In this document: one piece after another, positions 18,101-24,582 of the stretch
Layout: every line of letters begins with the position of its first letter
Numbering within the stretch: the first letter of the stretch is position 1
Source: a virus
Virus record (IMG/VR): IMGVR_UViG_3300022602_004810
Location: 1-64,000 of that record
Length of the DNA stretch: 64,000 nucleotides
Direction: 5' to 3' (one strand)
Notes under the pieces: generated by a model
Seen by the model: only the letters and a program-made list of their open reading frames with translations
Told to the model about the DNA's origin: nothing
The model's database searches: none
Position numbers and translations under genes: made by a program

Positions 18101-18438
18101 ACTAGGCCTGCGCCACTTGGTAGTAAGGTAATATCACGGTCACTGATCTTACCACCAATGGTTTCGTCTGTGATGTATAGGTTGCCTAGATCTAGGCTGC
18201 CTGTAGTTGCTGTATAGCTTAGGTATGCGGCTACGTTGACGTTGCTGTAGTTATTGCCACTTGCGACATTGGCATTCCCACCACCAGTGCCAATTAGTAC
18301 ACCACCTGGGGTAACTCCATCGCTGATGTAAAACCCATTGCGAATACTGTCGTACCAGATACGATTTAGCTCGCCTATGCGAACATCACCGTCACCGTAG
18401 GGTTGATAAGTTGTGAATAGTTTTTGCGTGAAAGCCAC
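15148..18438 (-). CDS. Large fibre-like virion protein
   Basis: A 1096-aa protein rich in Asn, Gly, Thr and Val. The N-terminus (VRIGELNRIWYDSIRNGFYI, then SDGVTPGG) resembles the Mtd-type N-terminal module of phage tail fibres. The body consists of short beta repeats that recur in the 2011-aa protein at 49832-55867 (YSNVNVAAYL, GNVTIGNLSV, NVTAGNVAVG). The C-terminal 110 residues form a different beta domain (GITHNATKPTIVANVVLINF). It is probably a trimeric fibre or adhesin. It is separated from the small acidic gene upstream by 11 bp. The exact place in the virion is unknown. Confidence 0.75.
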   Translation of the reverse strand: MAFTQKLFTTYQPYGDGDVRIGELNRIWYDSIRNGFYISDGVTPGGVLIGTGGGNANVASGNNYSNVNVAAYLSYTATTGSLDLGNLYITDETIGGKISDRDITLLPSGAGLVSVPGIKVPVGSVIQGVSNIVAVVTENTINNVERYSTGPSDNLNIGDYGLTNGISGVAPGWTVYQFYGNVHSSPTIQVGDSIVGTGIPYNSTVLFVGDPTDTANANVIITTNTLNSLPPLLANTLAYTTRAVVNAGLAITTVGNVDITLNPGIGGNIVPAGSFIPLLDDTYDLGAPNKRYRHVWVGAGTIYILDETLGTDQTIGARDGNLYVGGGTGLTVGKFTLYGNTIALANPAEDFRIGTQSATGNLIINRPLTINSPGGDNAFSVTRYGLTTIHSPIALTNTQAVLSIIGTASGNIQPRNFANTMIQVTGNDNYPTRISFDAFGVSAGQNAYVAVAARAARGTVDSPSTTLAGDTILRFTGQGWTGNGAFAGSIIRLNLEAAETFTSNTSTGTRLTIQTTPVGSNIIQTTAAFYSNGLNLYGDTVSTGVKFADNTFQNTAFVPANWVRQITTGSGFLNPGVYQGNVSLDTTDVHTLVSDSYSLAVTDTGSNNLRLQLSQEISANSNPIFNNLTVSNLTVNGTFTTAINATVNGKILYLANDSTSSSQIDGGGIILGNVQQSYYKSFLYDLTNNWWDTDGSGLNTEYLSAHDADFVGNIYATGTILAGGAAKTVGNLFPNAGIQVFENINSYAQIVEQNLNTGTAATTDFIATADNGTDTTYYIDMGIAGSNYDNGNPNNSLGTSLNANDGYLYVQGDLDADASVDGGDLILGTATAGKDIKFIVGGVNDTNVKVTFSNTTIDSYNNYVLHDGNDNILLQLQNDGGIGKLTFTGGSQGIWYNSGIYINGIGYHSSYSGIQALSYNSATGQVTYGQIDASQILNAYGNINVAAYLAGNVTIGNLSVTNIIAGNVTAGNVAVGGTFAPAKGITHNATKPTIVANVVLINFDTDDLIRVHTTGPGTTITANLVNLSTTVGKTVEVLVMSPAGGSTQFNHSVASSQSTNGYSFFLTSHQTMYVKYFNIDGTTGNLFVTAIGNNTI

Positions 18439-18449
18439 GGATTTACTCC

Positions 18450-18773
18450 CTAGCCTTCAAATGGCTCGTCTTGGGTTGTTACAGCTAGACCTGCGTGTTT
18501 TTTAATTACTGCTAGTTCGTCTTGTTCGTCGTCTGCGGGTGCGTACACTGAATCCACACCGTTGGCCTTTTTGGCCATTTCAATTTTCTGTTGTAGTGGT
18601 GGAATCATTACACCCAACTCGTCATCTGCTACTGTTTCTTCTTCAGATTGACCAGCGGCAGTTTCACCGTTGTTGATATTAACCACAACTGGTTGCTGTG
18701 GTTGAGCCTGTTCTTCTTGTTCTGCAGCGTCTATTAGACTAACAAGACTGCGTAAAATATCAGCAACTTTCAT
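18450..18773 (-). CDS. Small acidic protein, unknown
   Basis: A 107-aa very acidic protein. A short N-terminal helix (MKVADILRSLVSLIDAAEQE) is followed by Gln/Pro-rich linker, a VVVNINNG strand and a negatively charged C-terminus. It lies 11 bp upstream of the fibre gene and 1 bp after the neighbouring small gene, so a fibre chaperone or virion assembly factor is possible. That is guessed from position only. Confidence 0.6.
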   Translation of the reverse strand: MKVADILRSLVSLIDAAEQEEQAQPQQPVVVNINNGETAAGQSEEETVADDELGVMIPPLQQKIEMAKKANGVDSVYAPADDEQDELAVIKKHAGLAVTTQDEPFEG

Positions 18774-18774
18774 A

Positions 18775-19116
18775 CTAATTAGTTACCCTTGTAAAGTCTA
18801 CAAAACCAATTTCTGTAATATCAACTTGTGCTGTGCCACCAGAAGTTAAGAATGCCACTTGTGGGCCTACTCCTGTAGCTACTACGTTACCTGCTCCACC
18901 CCATACATAACCAACGGTTTGTGTGCCGGGGCCACAGTTAATGTCACGAATAGTGTTTGCAGGAATCATAAAACAGTTACCTGAGTTATAAGCAACTGGA
19001 TTTTGACCTACTGCATAATATACAGCTACGTTGCTGATTACTTTGATTTTTGTACTGTTTAAGTTAACTGACACATTACTTGTACCAGCTTGACATATAA
19101 TATTGTATGCTGCCAT
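18775..19116 (-). CDS. Small beta-rich protein, paralogue of the next gene upstream
   Basis: A 113-aa protein. It shares with the 90-aa neighbour the pattern IKVISNVAVYYAVGQNPVA, then C-x-FMIPANTIRDI. The rest is glycine/valine-rich with no charged helices, as in small capsid decoration or fibre-tip proteins. The start has an AAGGAATTTACA site. The role is unknown, but the paralogy and the late-type promoter in front of it support a structural protein. Confidence 0.6.
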   Translation of the reverse strand: MAAYNIICQAGTSNVSVNLNSTKIKVISNVAVYYAVGQNPVAYNSGNCFMIPANTIRDINCGPGTQTVGYVWGGAGNVVATGVGPQVAFLTSGGTAQVDITEIGFVDFTRVTN

Positions 19117-19141
19117 TGTAAATTCCTTGGAATATTTAAGT

Positions 19142-19149
19142 TATTTATC
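19142..19149 (-). promoter_or_regulatory. Late-type promoter box
   Basis: The minus strand reads GTAGATAAATAACTTAAATATT. The GATAAATA box is 25 nt upstream of the ATG at 19116 and precedes its ribosome site. It lies in the 38-bp gap between the two paralogous small genes. Confidence 0.45.
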
Positions 19150-19154
19150 TACTT

Positions 19155-19427
19155 TTAAGCAGAACAGCTAGCTCTGGTTTTACTAACTTCAACTATACTA
19201 ACACTACCAGGATTATTCACAGCTAATACAGCAACTTGTAAGCAATTTGTGGGTAAACGTATTTGACGCTCTGTACCAGCGGGTATAAAAGCACACTTGT
19301 TGTCAGCAACGGGGTTGTTGCCTATGCGGAAATACACAGTAACATCAGCAATGATCTTAATTTCGCCACGCTGTAGTTTAGGAGTTGCGGTACTAGTGTT
19401 AGTAGCAGATAATGAATAACTGGCCAT
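19155..19427 (-). CDS. Small beta-rich protein, paralogue of 18775-19116
   Basis: A 90-aa protein (MASYSLSATNTSTATPKLQR). It has the shared core IKIIADVTVYFRIGNNPVAD, then CAFIPAGTERQI, aligned with its neighbour. Both look like compact beta sandwiches. It lacks an obvious ribosome site: the start ATG is only 5 nt after a CTAAATA box, so the message may be leaderless. Confidence 0.6.
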   Translation of the reverse strand: MASYSLSATNTSTATPKLQRGEIKIIADVTVYFRIGNNPVADNKCAFIPAGTERQIRLPTNCLQVAVLAVNNPGSVSIVEVSKTRASCSA

Positions 19428-19448
19428 ACAAATATTTAGTGAAAAAGA

Positions 19449-19466
19449 AAGGGCCCTAAGGCCCTT
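19449..19466 (-). terminator. Rho-independent terminator after 19507-19716
   Basis: On the minus strand AAGGGCC-TTAG-GGCCCTT forms a 7-bp GC-rich stem and is followed by TCTTTTTC. It lies about 40 bp past the end of the 69-aa gene and before the promoter of the small beta-rich genes, dividing early-type from late-type transcription. Confidence 0.8.
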
Positions 19467-19506
19467 GAAAGATACTACTTTTAGGAGGTAATACGAAAAA
19501 CTACAA

Positions 19507-19716
19507 CTACACCTTAGCTACCGTGTTTTCAGCAATCTTATGACTAATCATGTCAGGAATGCTTAACCACGGCCACTCTAGTTCAAACGGGCAACCATTT
19601 TCGCCCCAACTACGGGTTGCTAAAAAATTCTTATATGCTCGCAAATCTTCTTTGCTGTCAACGTTAAACTGACGTTTAGGAAACCGAGCATTTAACTTAT
19701 TAAAAAAACTTACCAT
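19507..19716 (-). CDS. Small hypothetical protein
   Basis: A 69-aa protein (MVSFFNKLNARFPKRQFNVD) with several Trp (SWGENGCPFELEWPWLSIPD). It overlaps the stop of the upstream gene by 1 bp (TAATG) and is followed by a terminator, so it is the last gene of the small early unit starting near 20417. The function is unknown. Confidence 0.55.
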   Translation of the reverse strand: MVSFFNKLNARFPKRQFNVDSKEDLRAYKNFLATRSWGENGCPFELEWPWLSIPDMISHKIAENTVAKV

Positions 19717-20114
19717 TAAGCGTACTCCTCTTCTGCTGTGTCGATTTCAACAATAACACTACCATCTGCTGTTACAAAACTAATAATACCATCATTATAC
19801 ACTAATTCAAACTGTTTGTCAAACTCAACTGTCTGCATGCCTTCTAAATACCACTCTGGATCATATACATCCTCAACACGAATACAACCAATTAGGCCCG
19901 CATCTACTGGATAGTCTCGACCTTGTTGATCTTGGTAAGTACCATCACCGTAGGCAGTTGAACTAACTGCAAACCTAACACCATTAGCAAGATTAAACTC
20001 ACCATTTAGTACCCCTGGGCCATCTATAGCAAACATTAGGTCACAGACTTCCTTCCACTGTGGGTGCATGACATAGCATAGATCGCCTACTAGGTATGTT
20101 CCGGGTCTCATCAT
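19716..20114 (-). CDS. Conserved-looking phage protein, unknown
   Basis: A 132-aa protein beginning MMRPGTYLVGDLCYVM, with a central STAYGDGTYQDQQGRDYPVD segment and an acidic C-terminus. The G-x-Y-x-V-G-D-L-C-Y and AYGDGTY motifs recall a small family common in phage genomes, whose function I do not know. It is the middle gene of the unit driven by the promoter at 20417-20445. Confidence 0.6.
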   Translation of the reverse strand: MMRPGTYLVGDLCYVMHPQWKEVCDLMFAIDGPGVLNGEFNLANGVRFAVSSTAYGDGTYQDQQGRDYPVDAGLIGCIRVEDVYDPEWYLEGMQTVEFDKQFELVYNDGIISFVTADGSVIVEIDTAEEEYA

Positions 20115-20116
20115 AA

Positions 20117-20383
20117 TTATTCACCATCTTTCATAACATAGTTAAACAAAATAAACTTAGCACAGTTAATTGATTGACGAGCACGTTCATCTAACCCCAT
20201 TTCAATTTCTTCTTGTGCATTTGACATAAAACTTGCCGCTAACATTGTGTACTCGCCTGTAAACTTAGCAGTGATATCGTTTTCGATTACATTGCGAAGT
20301 GTACCTTCTGACATACCATAACACTGTAAATCCCAAGCACGGTCTTCTGCTGTTTTGTCTTTTTCACGGAATAATGTAGTCAT
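20117..20383 (-). CDS. Small helical protein, unknown
   Basis: An 88-aa protein rich in helix and in Met and Glu (NVIENDITAKFTGEYTMLAA). It is the first gene behind a consensus sigma70 promoter and has a normal leader with an AGGAG ribosome site (CACAGGAGCAATAA before ATG), unlike its leaderless neighbours. The function is unknown; early expression is likely. Confidence 0.6.
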   Translation of the reverse strand: MTTLFREKDKTAEDRAWDLQCYGMSEGTLRNVIENDITAKFTGEYTMLAASFMSNAQEEIEMGLDERARQSINCAKFILFNYVMKDGE

Positions 20384-20416
20384 TTATTGCTCCTGTGTTG
20401 TTATTGTATGTCAAAC

Positions 20417-20445
20417 ATTATACAGTCAAAACAACCTTTTGTCAA
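20417..20445 (-). promoter_or_regulatory. Consensus sigma70 (early) promoter
   Basis: On the minus strand TTGACA, exactly 17 nt, TATAAT: a full match to the bacterial vegetative promoter. The start of 20117-20383 follows 33 nt later behind an AGGAG site. The -35 overlaps the 3' end of the membrane protein gene. Confidence 0.85.
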
Positions 20446-20678
20446 CCAAAAAATGCGTTATAAATGCCGATTGAACCAATGGTTAGACTAATAGCATTGA
20501 CCAATGTCTGTGGCCTATTCTTGGTACGTATGCTCCAAGCAAAGAACATACTAGTACCAAAGAAGAACACCACAATGTTCCAAGGATACACACTTGGACC
20601 GATGGCATTCAAACTATGCCCTGCTATGACCAAAGGAGCACCGATCCACTGTAATACATCGTTAGTTTCTAATTTCAT
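20442..20678 (-). CDS. Small membrane protein
   Basis: A 78-aa protein with two to three hydrophobic helices (WIGAPLVIAGHSLNAIG, WNIVVFFFGTSMFFAWSI, NAISLTIGSIGIYNAFF). I choose the second of two close ATGs because it lies 6 nt after the TATAAT box, where transcription should begin. The first ATG abuts the box and would not be transcribed. A host-membrane-directed early protein is likely; the function is unknown. Confidence 0.65.
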   Translation of the reverse strand: MKLETNDVLQWIGAPLVIAGHSLNAIGPSVYPWNIVVFFFGTSMFFAWSIRTKNRPQTLVNAISLTIGSIGIYNAFFG

Positions 20679-20684
20679 AAACAT

Positions 20685-20713
20685 ATTATAGCACCATTTT
20701 ATCAGTTTGTCAA
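20685..20713 (-). promoter_or_regulatory. Consensus sigma70 promoter giving a leaderless mRNA
   Basis: On the minus strand TTGACA, 17 nt, TATAAT, then ATGTTT and the ATG of the membrane protein. The expected start site coincides with the start codon. The -35 lies within the 3' end of the 99-aa gene upstream. Confidence 0.8.
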
Positions 20714-21001
20714 TGCGTACATCATAACAGCATGGTTCATGGCCTCTTCTGTACGGAAGTAGACAAAACTAGGATCTCTGGATCTAGTATACTTGTAGGC
20801 CCATTCAGCAGTTCGTAAGGTCTGAGCATCATCTTTAAAAAAGAATCTGCGTCCTGCGTCCACACTTGGACCATACATTCTCTCTGCTTGTCCTTTTAAG
20901 GAAAAGTACTTTTTCCAAGCGTGACTTGGGAAGGTTACGCTATATGTGTAACCCCAACGGCTTTTCGCTTTGTAGCGTCCATCTAATTTAGTTATCTTCA
21001 T
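20702..21001 (-). CDS. Small protein related to the plus-strand train gene at 21586
   Basis: A 99-aa basic protein. Its start (MKITKLDGRYKAKSRWGYTY, then SVTF) matches the 93-aa gene at 21586-21867 (KITKLDGRFKFYNRGFRYKV, then SF). Both continue with an aromatic helix and a YGP/WGPE segment. The C-terminus is FRTEEAMNHAVMMYALTN, equivalent to the ExxVTMxLLxxx tail of the plus-strand family. It is therefore a member of the micro-gene family on the other side of the divergent promoter. It overlaps the cysteine-rich gene by 14 bp. Confidence 0.7.
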   Translation of the reverse strand: MKITKLDGRYKAKSRWGYTYSVTFPSHAWKKYFSLKGQAERMYGPSVDAGRRFFFKDDAQTLRTAEWAYKYTRSRDPSFVYFRTEEAMNHAVMMYALTN

Positions 21002-21293
21002 TTTTTAACGCTTCCCACATTATTTCTTTTTCAAGTAGTTCACGCACTTCTGGATCGCTGGTATAGTTTAGGATATTACCCTCTTCTTGATCTACATCAA
21101 TTTCAACTGGCGACCCTTTACAGTATCGTGGGCATTCATTAGCAAACTCTGCTTCTGGGCTGTGTCCCCAACGGTGGTCTGCTGGAAATCTTGGATTCAA
21201 GTTTAGCACACAGCGAGCATCGGTGCCCTCAACTGTCCAGTTGGAGTATCCGTAGTCTTCTAACACACAAAATTTACATTCATCGCATCTCAT
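20988..21293 (-). CDS. Small cysteine-rich (probable zinc-binding) protein
   Basis: A 101-aa protein beginning MRCDECKFCVLEDYGYSNWT, with later CVLN and ECPRYCKG. Four to six Cys in two clusters suggest a zinc ribbon. The acidic C-terminus overlaps the next gene. It is the first gene leftward from the divergent promoter pair; the ATG is only 9 nt after TATAAT, so the leader is almost absent. The function is unknown; early expression is likely. Confidence 0.65.
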   Translation of the reverse strand: MRCDECKFCVLEDYGYSNWTVEGTDARCVLNLNPRFPADHRWGHSPEAEFANECPRYCKGSPVEIDVDQEEGNILNYTSDPEVRELLEKEIMWEALKNEDN

Positions 21294-21302
21294 AGTTTCA
21301 AC

Positions 21303-21363
21303 ATTATACTATCAATGAACCAAAAAGTCAACCATTGACTTTTAGATCCTTTGAATATATAAT
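21303..21363. promoter_or_regulatory. Back-to-back divergent sigma70 promoters
   Basis: Two perfect-spaced promoters share a symmetric centre, AGTCAA-CCA-TTGACT (21326-21340). Leftward: TTGACT, 17 nt, TATAAT (21303-21308). Rightward: TTGACT (21335-21340), 17 nt, TATAAT (21358-21363), then 7 nt to the ATG at 21371. The -35 boxes are only 3 bp apart, so the two polymerases should compete. These drive the small-gene units on both sides. Confidence 0.85.
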
Positions 21364-21370
21364 ATATAGT

Positions 21371-21586
21371 ATGAAGATTCTATTAGAACAACAAGGCGGA
21401 CATTTGGCAATGATTGTTGAACACAGTCTAAAGCCTCAATGGGACGCTGTAATTTATGATATAGCCGAAGAGCTTAAAGACCGCAAAGGTGTGCGCCGCA
21501 TGAGCTATGACACTTGGCATTGGGATCTACGTAAACAGCACGAAGCTGAAGAATATATAACTTATTTCTATTTGAAGCATGAATAA
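21371..21586 (+). CDS. Micro-gene train member 1
   Basis: A 71-aa protein (MKILLEQQGGHLAMIVEHSL) ending EEYITYFYLKHE, a variant of the family tail. I start at this ATG because it is 7 nt after TATAAT, making the mRNA leaderless; the longer frame begins inside the -35 box. It joins the next gene by a TAATG overlap. Its short alpha/beta body has many aromatic residues (SYDTWHWDLRKQHE). The function is unknown. Confidence 0.65.
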   Translation: MKILLEQQGGHLAMIVEHSLKPQWDAVIYDIAEELKDRKGVRRMSYDTWHWDLRKQHEAEEYITYFYLKHE

Positions 21587-21867
21587 TGGCAATAATACCT
21601 TACAAGACACCTAAGATTACTAAACTTGATGGTCGGTTCAAGTTCTATAACCGCGGCTTTAGGTACAAGGTAAGTTTTGACGCAATGAAAAACTACCAAT
21701 CATTTTTACGAGCATTAACCTGGTGTGAAAATGCCTGGGGTCCAGAACGTAAAGTATGGAATAGTAATTGGCTTGTTACCATAGCTGATAAAAATAAATG
21801 GTGGCGTGAGATCTATTTATGTCGTGAGGAAGATGTTACAATGATGTTATTGGTGGCAGGCGGATGA
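21586..21867 (+). CDS. Micro-gene train member 2
   Basis: A 93-aa basic, Trp-rich protein with the KITKLDGRFKFYNRGFRYKV start shared with the minus-strand gene at 20702-21001. The middle has LTWCENAWGPERKVWNSNW, and the tail is REEDVTMMLLVAGG. It starts by a TAATG overlap and ends with an ATGA overlap into the next gene. The pairing across the divergent promoter shows an old duplication. The function is unknown. Confidence 0.7.
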   Translation: MAIIPYKTPKITKLDGRFKFYNRGFRYKVSFDAMKNYQSFLRALTWCENAWGPERKVWNSNWLVTIADKNKWWREIYLCREEDVTMMLLVAGG

Positions 21868-22154
21868 CCTCAGGTATTACATACGGAAACGAAATAGATG
21901 GTCCGGTATACTTGGACATTAAGAGCAGTGATCAAGCGGCTCGTATTTTTATTAATTTTATAAGAGATATAGTCGGATATGTGCCCGATGATCCTGTTGT
22001 TGAAATTTCAGAGTACCAACGGGTCAAGGCCGCACTAGTTGAATATAACGCTGTGTATAGATTTAATCAGGCTAAATCAGGATATGTTCGTAAACATTTT
22101 ATACGCTTTGGCCAACCCCGAGACCTAACAGCATTTTTAATGAGATACTCATGA
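21864..22154 (+). CDS. Micro-gene train member 3
   Basis: A 96-aa protein with a predicted helix-rich core (DQAARIFINFIRDIVGYVPD) and the family tail (PRDLTAFLMRYS). It begins with an ATGA overlap. The pattern 'charged residue, then T-x-F-x-x-R-Y/W' at the end is the hallmark of the train. The function is unknown. Confidence 0.65.
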   Translation: MTSGITYGNEIDGPVYLDIKSSDQAARIFINFIRDIVGYVPDDPVVEISEYQRVKAALVEYNAVYRFNQAKSGYVRKHFIRFGQPRDLTAFLMRYS

Positions 22155-22181
22155 TAACCATAACAATCAAGATTATATATT

Positions 22182-22550
22182 ATGTCTTCACAAAATGATT
22201 ATCTAATTAACCGTCTTAAGAACATCAGTGCCGCGGTTGATGCCGCTAATGACTTATCGGCTACACAAAAAGATGAGTTCTACAAGGATCTGCCTAGACG
22301 TATAGATACTATCCTGGGTGAAGACAATCACCTACACAAATTAAAACAGTTAGCTGATGCTCGCACAGCATGGATGAAAGAATTCATCGATCCCGCCGCA
22401 GACTTCGACTTAAACACTTGGTCATTTGCCAATTGGCTGCGAGATCGTTGGGGTGTTGAACTGATCTACGACAACGAAACGCTTGGCTTGTCAGGATACG
22501 CTGTCGTAGATGCGCAAAAACATTTATTGTTTACTATGGTGTTTCCATAA
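22182..22550 (+). CDS. Micro-gene train member 4
   Basis: A 122-aa protein, the longest of the train, with a helical N-terminal half (LINRLKNISAAVDAANDLSA) and a C-terminal half like the others (NWLRDRWGVELIYDNETLGL), ending HLLFTMVFP. It has the only real gap before it in the first half of the train (27 bp) and no clear ribosome site. It joins the next gene by TAATG. The N-terminal half may be an added domain. Confidence 0.6.
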   Translation: MSSQNDYLINRLKNISAAVDAANDLSATQKDEFYKDLPRRIDTILGEDNHLHKLKQLADARTAWMKEFIDPAADFDLNTWSFANWLRDRWGVELIYDNETLGLSGYAVVDAQKHLLFTMVFP

Positions 22551-22765
22551 TGGACCATAGATGCGTACAATTTGTTCCTTTTAAGGTAATACATCGTGCG
22601 GCTTTTGAATTAGATGAACATCGCCGCAGGTATGAAATTTGGCAAGATGAATTTGAACAACACTACAATGTCAAATTCGGTCAGTTACGAGCTGACATAG
22701 ATAGTTACTGTGTAATATTCCCTAGTGATGAAGACTATACTATGTTTATGTTGAGGTGGGCATGA
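22550..22765 (+). CDS. Micro-gene train member 5
   Basis: A 71-aa protein (VIHRAAFELDEHRRRYEIWQ) with tail EDYTMFMLRWA. It starts by TAATG overlap. The last codons contain GAGGTG (22753-22758), which is the ribosome site for the next gene, and the stop overlaps the next ATG as ATGA. It closely resembles the next gene (FEQHYNVKF versus FEQLHNVKI), so the two are recent duplicates. Confidence 0.7.
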   Translation: MDHRCVQFVPFKVIHRAAFELDEHRRRYEIWQDEFEQHYNVKFGQLRADIDSYCVIFPSDEDYTMFMLRWA

Positions 22766-22977
22766 AAGTTCCAATACCTGAAATACTATCAGCGTTTCAT
22801 AATGCCAATCAGGCTGTAATTGCCAAAGGCGGATTTGACTTAGAGCGACACCGACATAAAGATGCCTTTGAGCAACTACACAATGTTAAGATTATTCAAA
22901 GTGCATGGGGCAGTTGGGATGAATTGGTTTTCCCTAATAAACAAGCATATACTATGTTCCTATTGAGGTGGAGTTAA
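22762..22977 (+). CDS. Micro-gene train member 6
   Basis: A 71-aa protein (ILSAFHNANQAVIAKGGFDL) with FEQLHNVKI shared with member 5 and tail KQAYTMFLLRWS. The ATG after the embedded GAGGTG is used; a longer frame from GTG lies inside the ribosome site. GAGGTG recurs at 22965-22970 for the next gene. The function is unknown. Confidence 0.7.
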   Translation: MKVPIPEILSAFHNANQAVIAKGGFDLERHRHKDAFEQLHNVKIIQSAWGSWDELVFPNKQAYTMFLLRWS

Positions 22978-23210
22978 TGGCATACTATTATAACGGAACA
23001 AGTCATTATATTAAAGTCACAGCCCGTGGTGACTACGATAGGTATCTAACAGCAGTTGCGTTTAAGAACGAAGTTGATGCTTGGTTAGAGGCCCATGAGA
23101 TCAATACTCTTTACGAAGATATGGATTATATCGTCAATGGTAAGTATGAATACCATTTCCTCTGTTTAAAAGAAGAACATGCTACTTTAGCAAAATTGAG
23201 GTGGTCATGA
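22977..23210 (+). CDS. Micro-gene train member 7
   Basis: A 77-aa protein (MAYYYNGTSHYIKVTARGDY) with an internal helix ending in VDAWLEAHE and tail EHATLAKLRWS. It starts by TAATG overlap six bases after the GAGGTG embedded in member 6. It supplies GAGGTG at 23198-23203 for member 8. Its layout (short beta start, helix with W-L-E, acidic beta segment, LRWS) is the clearest form of the family plan. Confidence 0.7.
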   Translation: MAYYYNGTSHYIKVTARGDYDRYLTAVAFKNEVDAWLEAHEINTLYEDMDYIVNGKYEYHFLCLKEEHATLAKLRWS

Positions 23211-23410
23211 ATCTAAGGAAAATATCTGGCAGTGATCGTGCTGGCATCTATGTAATAAGCCCTCACGAAGATGTCTACGCAGATGACTATAAAAAATTTA
23301 TCAATTGGTTAGAAGAGCATTGTCCAAATGAATATGAACTAGACCATACCTATTTAACCATCACCGCACATGCCGAGGTACTGTTGGCATTGACTTTTAA
23401 CTTTGTTTAG
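23207..23410 (+). CDS. Micro-gene train member 8
   Basis: A 67-aa protein (ISPHEDVYADDYKKFINWLE) with the same plan as members 7 and 14: a short beta start, an F-I-N-W-L-E helix and a beta segment (YLTITAHAEVLLALTF). The LRW tail is replaced by NFV. This fits the idea that the tail serves the next gene: the following gene has its own promoter and needs no embedded ribosome site. Confidence 0.65.
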   Translation: MNLRKISGSDRAGIYVISPHEDVYADDYKKFINWLEEHCPNEYELDHTYLTITAHAEVLLALTFNFV

Positions 23411-23418
23411 TGTATAAT
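23390..23418 (+). promoter_or_regulatory. Internal sigma70 promoter for the phosphoesterase gene
   Basis: TTGACT (23390-23395), 17 nt, TATAAT (23413-23418), then 7 nt to the ATG at 23426. It overlaps the 3' end of member 8. The match is as good as the promoter that opens the train and again predicts a leaderless mRNA. Confidence 0.85.
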
Positions 23419-23425
23419 ACAAATT

Positions 23426-24319
23426 ATGAAAATAGCACTGGGTAGTGACCTACACTTAGAATTTGGTGGAATAGAACTTAAAAACACAGAATCAGCTGAC
23501 GTACTTGTACTTGCTGGTGATATCTGTGTGGCCCGTGACATTGAATTAGCTAGTGCTAATATGTATGCTCAACGCAAACGTGCTGAACGTTACTTGGCAT
23601 TCTTTGAACAAGTATCAAAGGAGTTTCCTAAGGTTGTCTACATCATGGGCAATCACGAACACTATCACGGTGACTTCAAATATACCTACGATATACTTAA
23701 AACAGCTTTAGGGCATTTGGAAAACGTCCACGTGTTAGAAAAAGAAACCCTAGTCATTAATGATGTTACTATCATTGGTGCTACTGTCTGGACTGACATG
23801 AATGGTAGTGATCCTACTACCTTGCGTGAAATGCCGCACATGATGAATGACTTCCATGGTGTAGATAATAGTAATAATATGATACAACGCAAAGTTCCGT
23901 TATATCATTATGATGACGAAACTAAGGTTCAAACAGTTACTTCACACAAGTATAAAGACTATCCAAGCAAGTTTAGTCCTAAAGACGCTGTAGAAGATCA
24001 TGATAAGGCCTTGGATTATATTAGCCATGTGGTTGCCGAACGTGCCGAAGAAAAGTTTGTGGTTGTATCACATCACTGTCCAAGTGAGCAGAGTGTACAT
24101 GACAAATACCGGGCAGATACCATTATGAATGGTGGCTTCCGTAGCGACCTAGATGATTTTATTAGTTATCGTCCACAGATTAAACTTTGGTGTCATGGTC
24201 ATACTCATGAAGAATTTGACTATGTTCTAGGTGAAACACGGGTGGTATGTAACCCACGTGGCTATGTAGGACATGAGCCTCGTGCTGGTTATTTCCAACT
24301 AAAATATCTAGAGGTATAA
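23426..24319 (+). CDS. Calcineurin-like metallophosphoesterase
   Basis: A 297-aa protein with all metal-binding motifs in order: GSDLHLEFG (D-x-H), VLAGDIC (GD), IMGNHEHYHGD (GNHE), VVSHHCPS (H) and CHGHTHEEFDY (GHxH). A two-metal site should hydrolyse phosphodiesters or phosphomonoesters; the substrate is unknown. It has its own leaderless sigma70 promoter and is followed by more train members through TAATG. Phage copies may act on nucleotides, cyclic dinucleotides or RNA ends. Confidence 0.9.
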   Translation: MKIALGSDLHLEFGGIELKNTESADVLVLAGDICVARDIELASANMYAQRKRAERYLAFFEQVSKEFPKVVYIMGNHEHYHGDFKYTYDILKTALGHLENVHVLEKETLVINDVTIIGATVWTDMNGSDPTTLREMPHMMNDFHGVDNSNNMIQRKVPLYHYDDETKVQTVTSHKYKDYPSKFSPKDAVEDHDKALDYISHVVAERAEEKFVVVSHHCPSEQSVHDKYRADTIMNGGFRSDLDDFISYRPQIKLWCHGHTHEEFDYVLGETRVVCNPRGYVGHEPRAGYFQLKYLEV

Positions 24320-24582
24320 TGAAACACACTCTTACCTTGTCAGTTCGTAGTTGGCAAATTCTCCAAGAGCGGATCCTTGTGGACTATGGTCGCGCTACCT
24401 TGCTGATCAGTTGGCGATTAAAGGCTAATCTAGGATTCACTGTGCGCAAGCATACGGACTATGACCAAGATGGTTGGCAAATTACCACCATTCGACTAGA
24501 CTTTTACGATGAACAACTACAGACCTTGTTCTTGTTACGCTACGGCGAGTTTGTTAGCAATTATGAAAATACCCAAGAATAA
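24319..24582 (+). CDS. Micro-gene train member 9
   Basis: An 87-aa protein (MKHTLTLSVRSWQILQERIL) with the family core (TVRKHTDYDQDGWQI) and tail (LQTLFLLRYGEF), followed by an extra extension (VSNYENTQE). It starts by TAATG overlap with the phosphoesterase gene. The extension overlaps the start of member 10 by 20 bp in another frame. Confidence 0.65.
   Translation: MKHTLTLSVRSWQILQERILVDYGRATLLISWRLKANLGFTVRKHTDYDQDGWQITTIRLDFYDEQLQTLFLLRYGEFVSNYENTQE

Noticed and set aside
22152-22199. 15-codon ORF starting in the stop of micro-gene 3
   Set aside because: No ribosome site, low-complexity Ile/Thr/Tyr content, and it runs into micro-gene 4 in another frame; probably chance.
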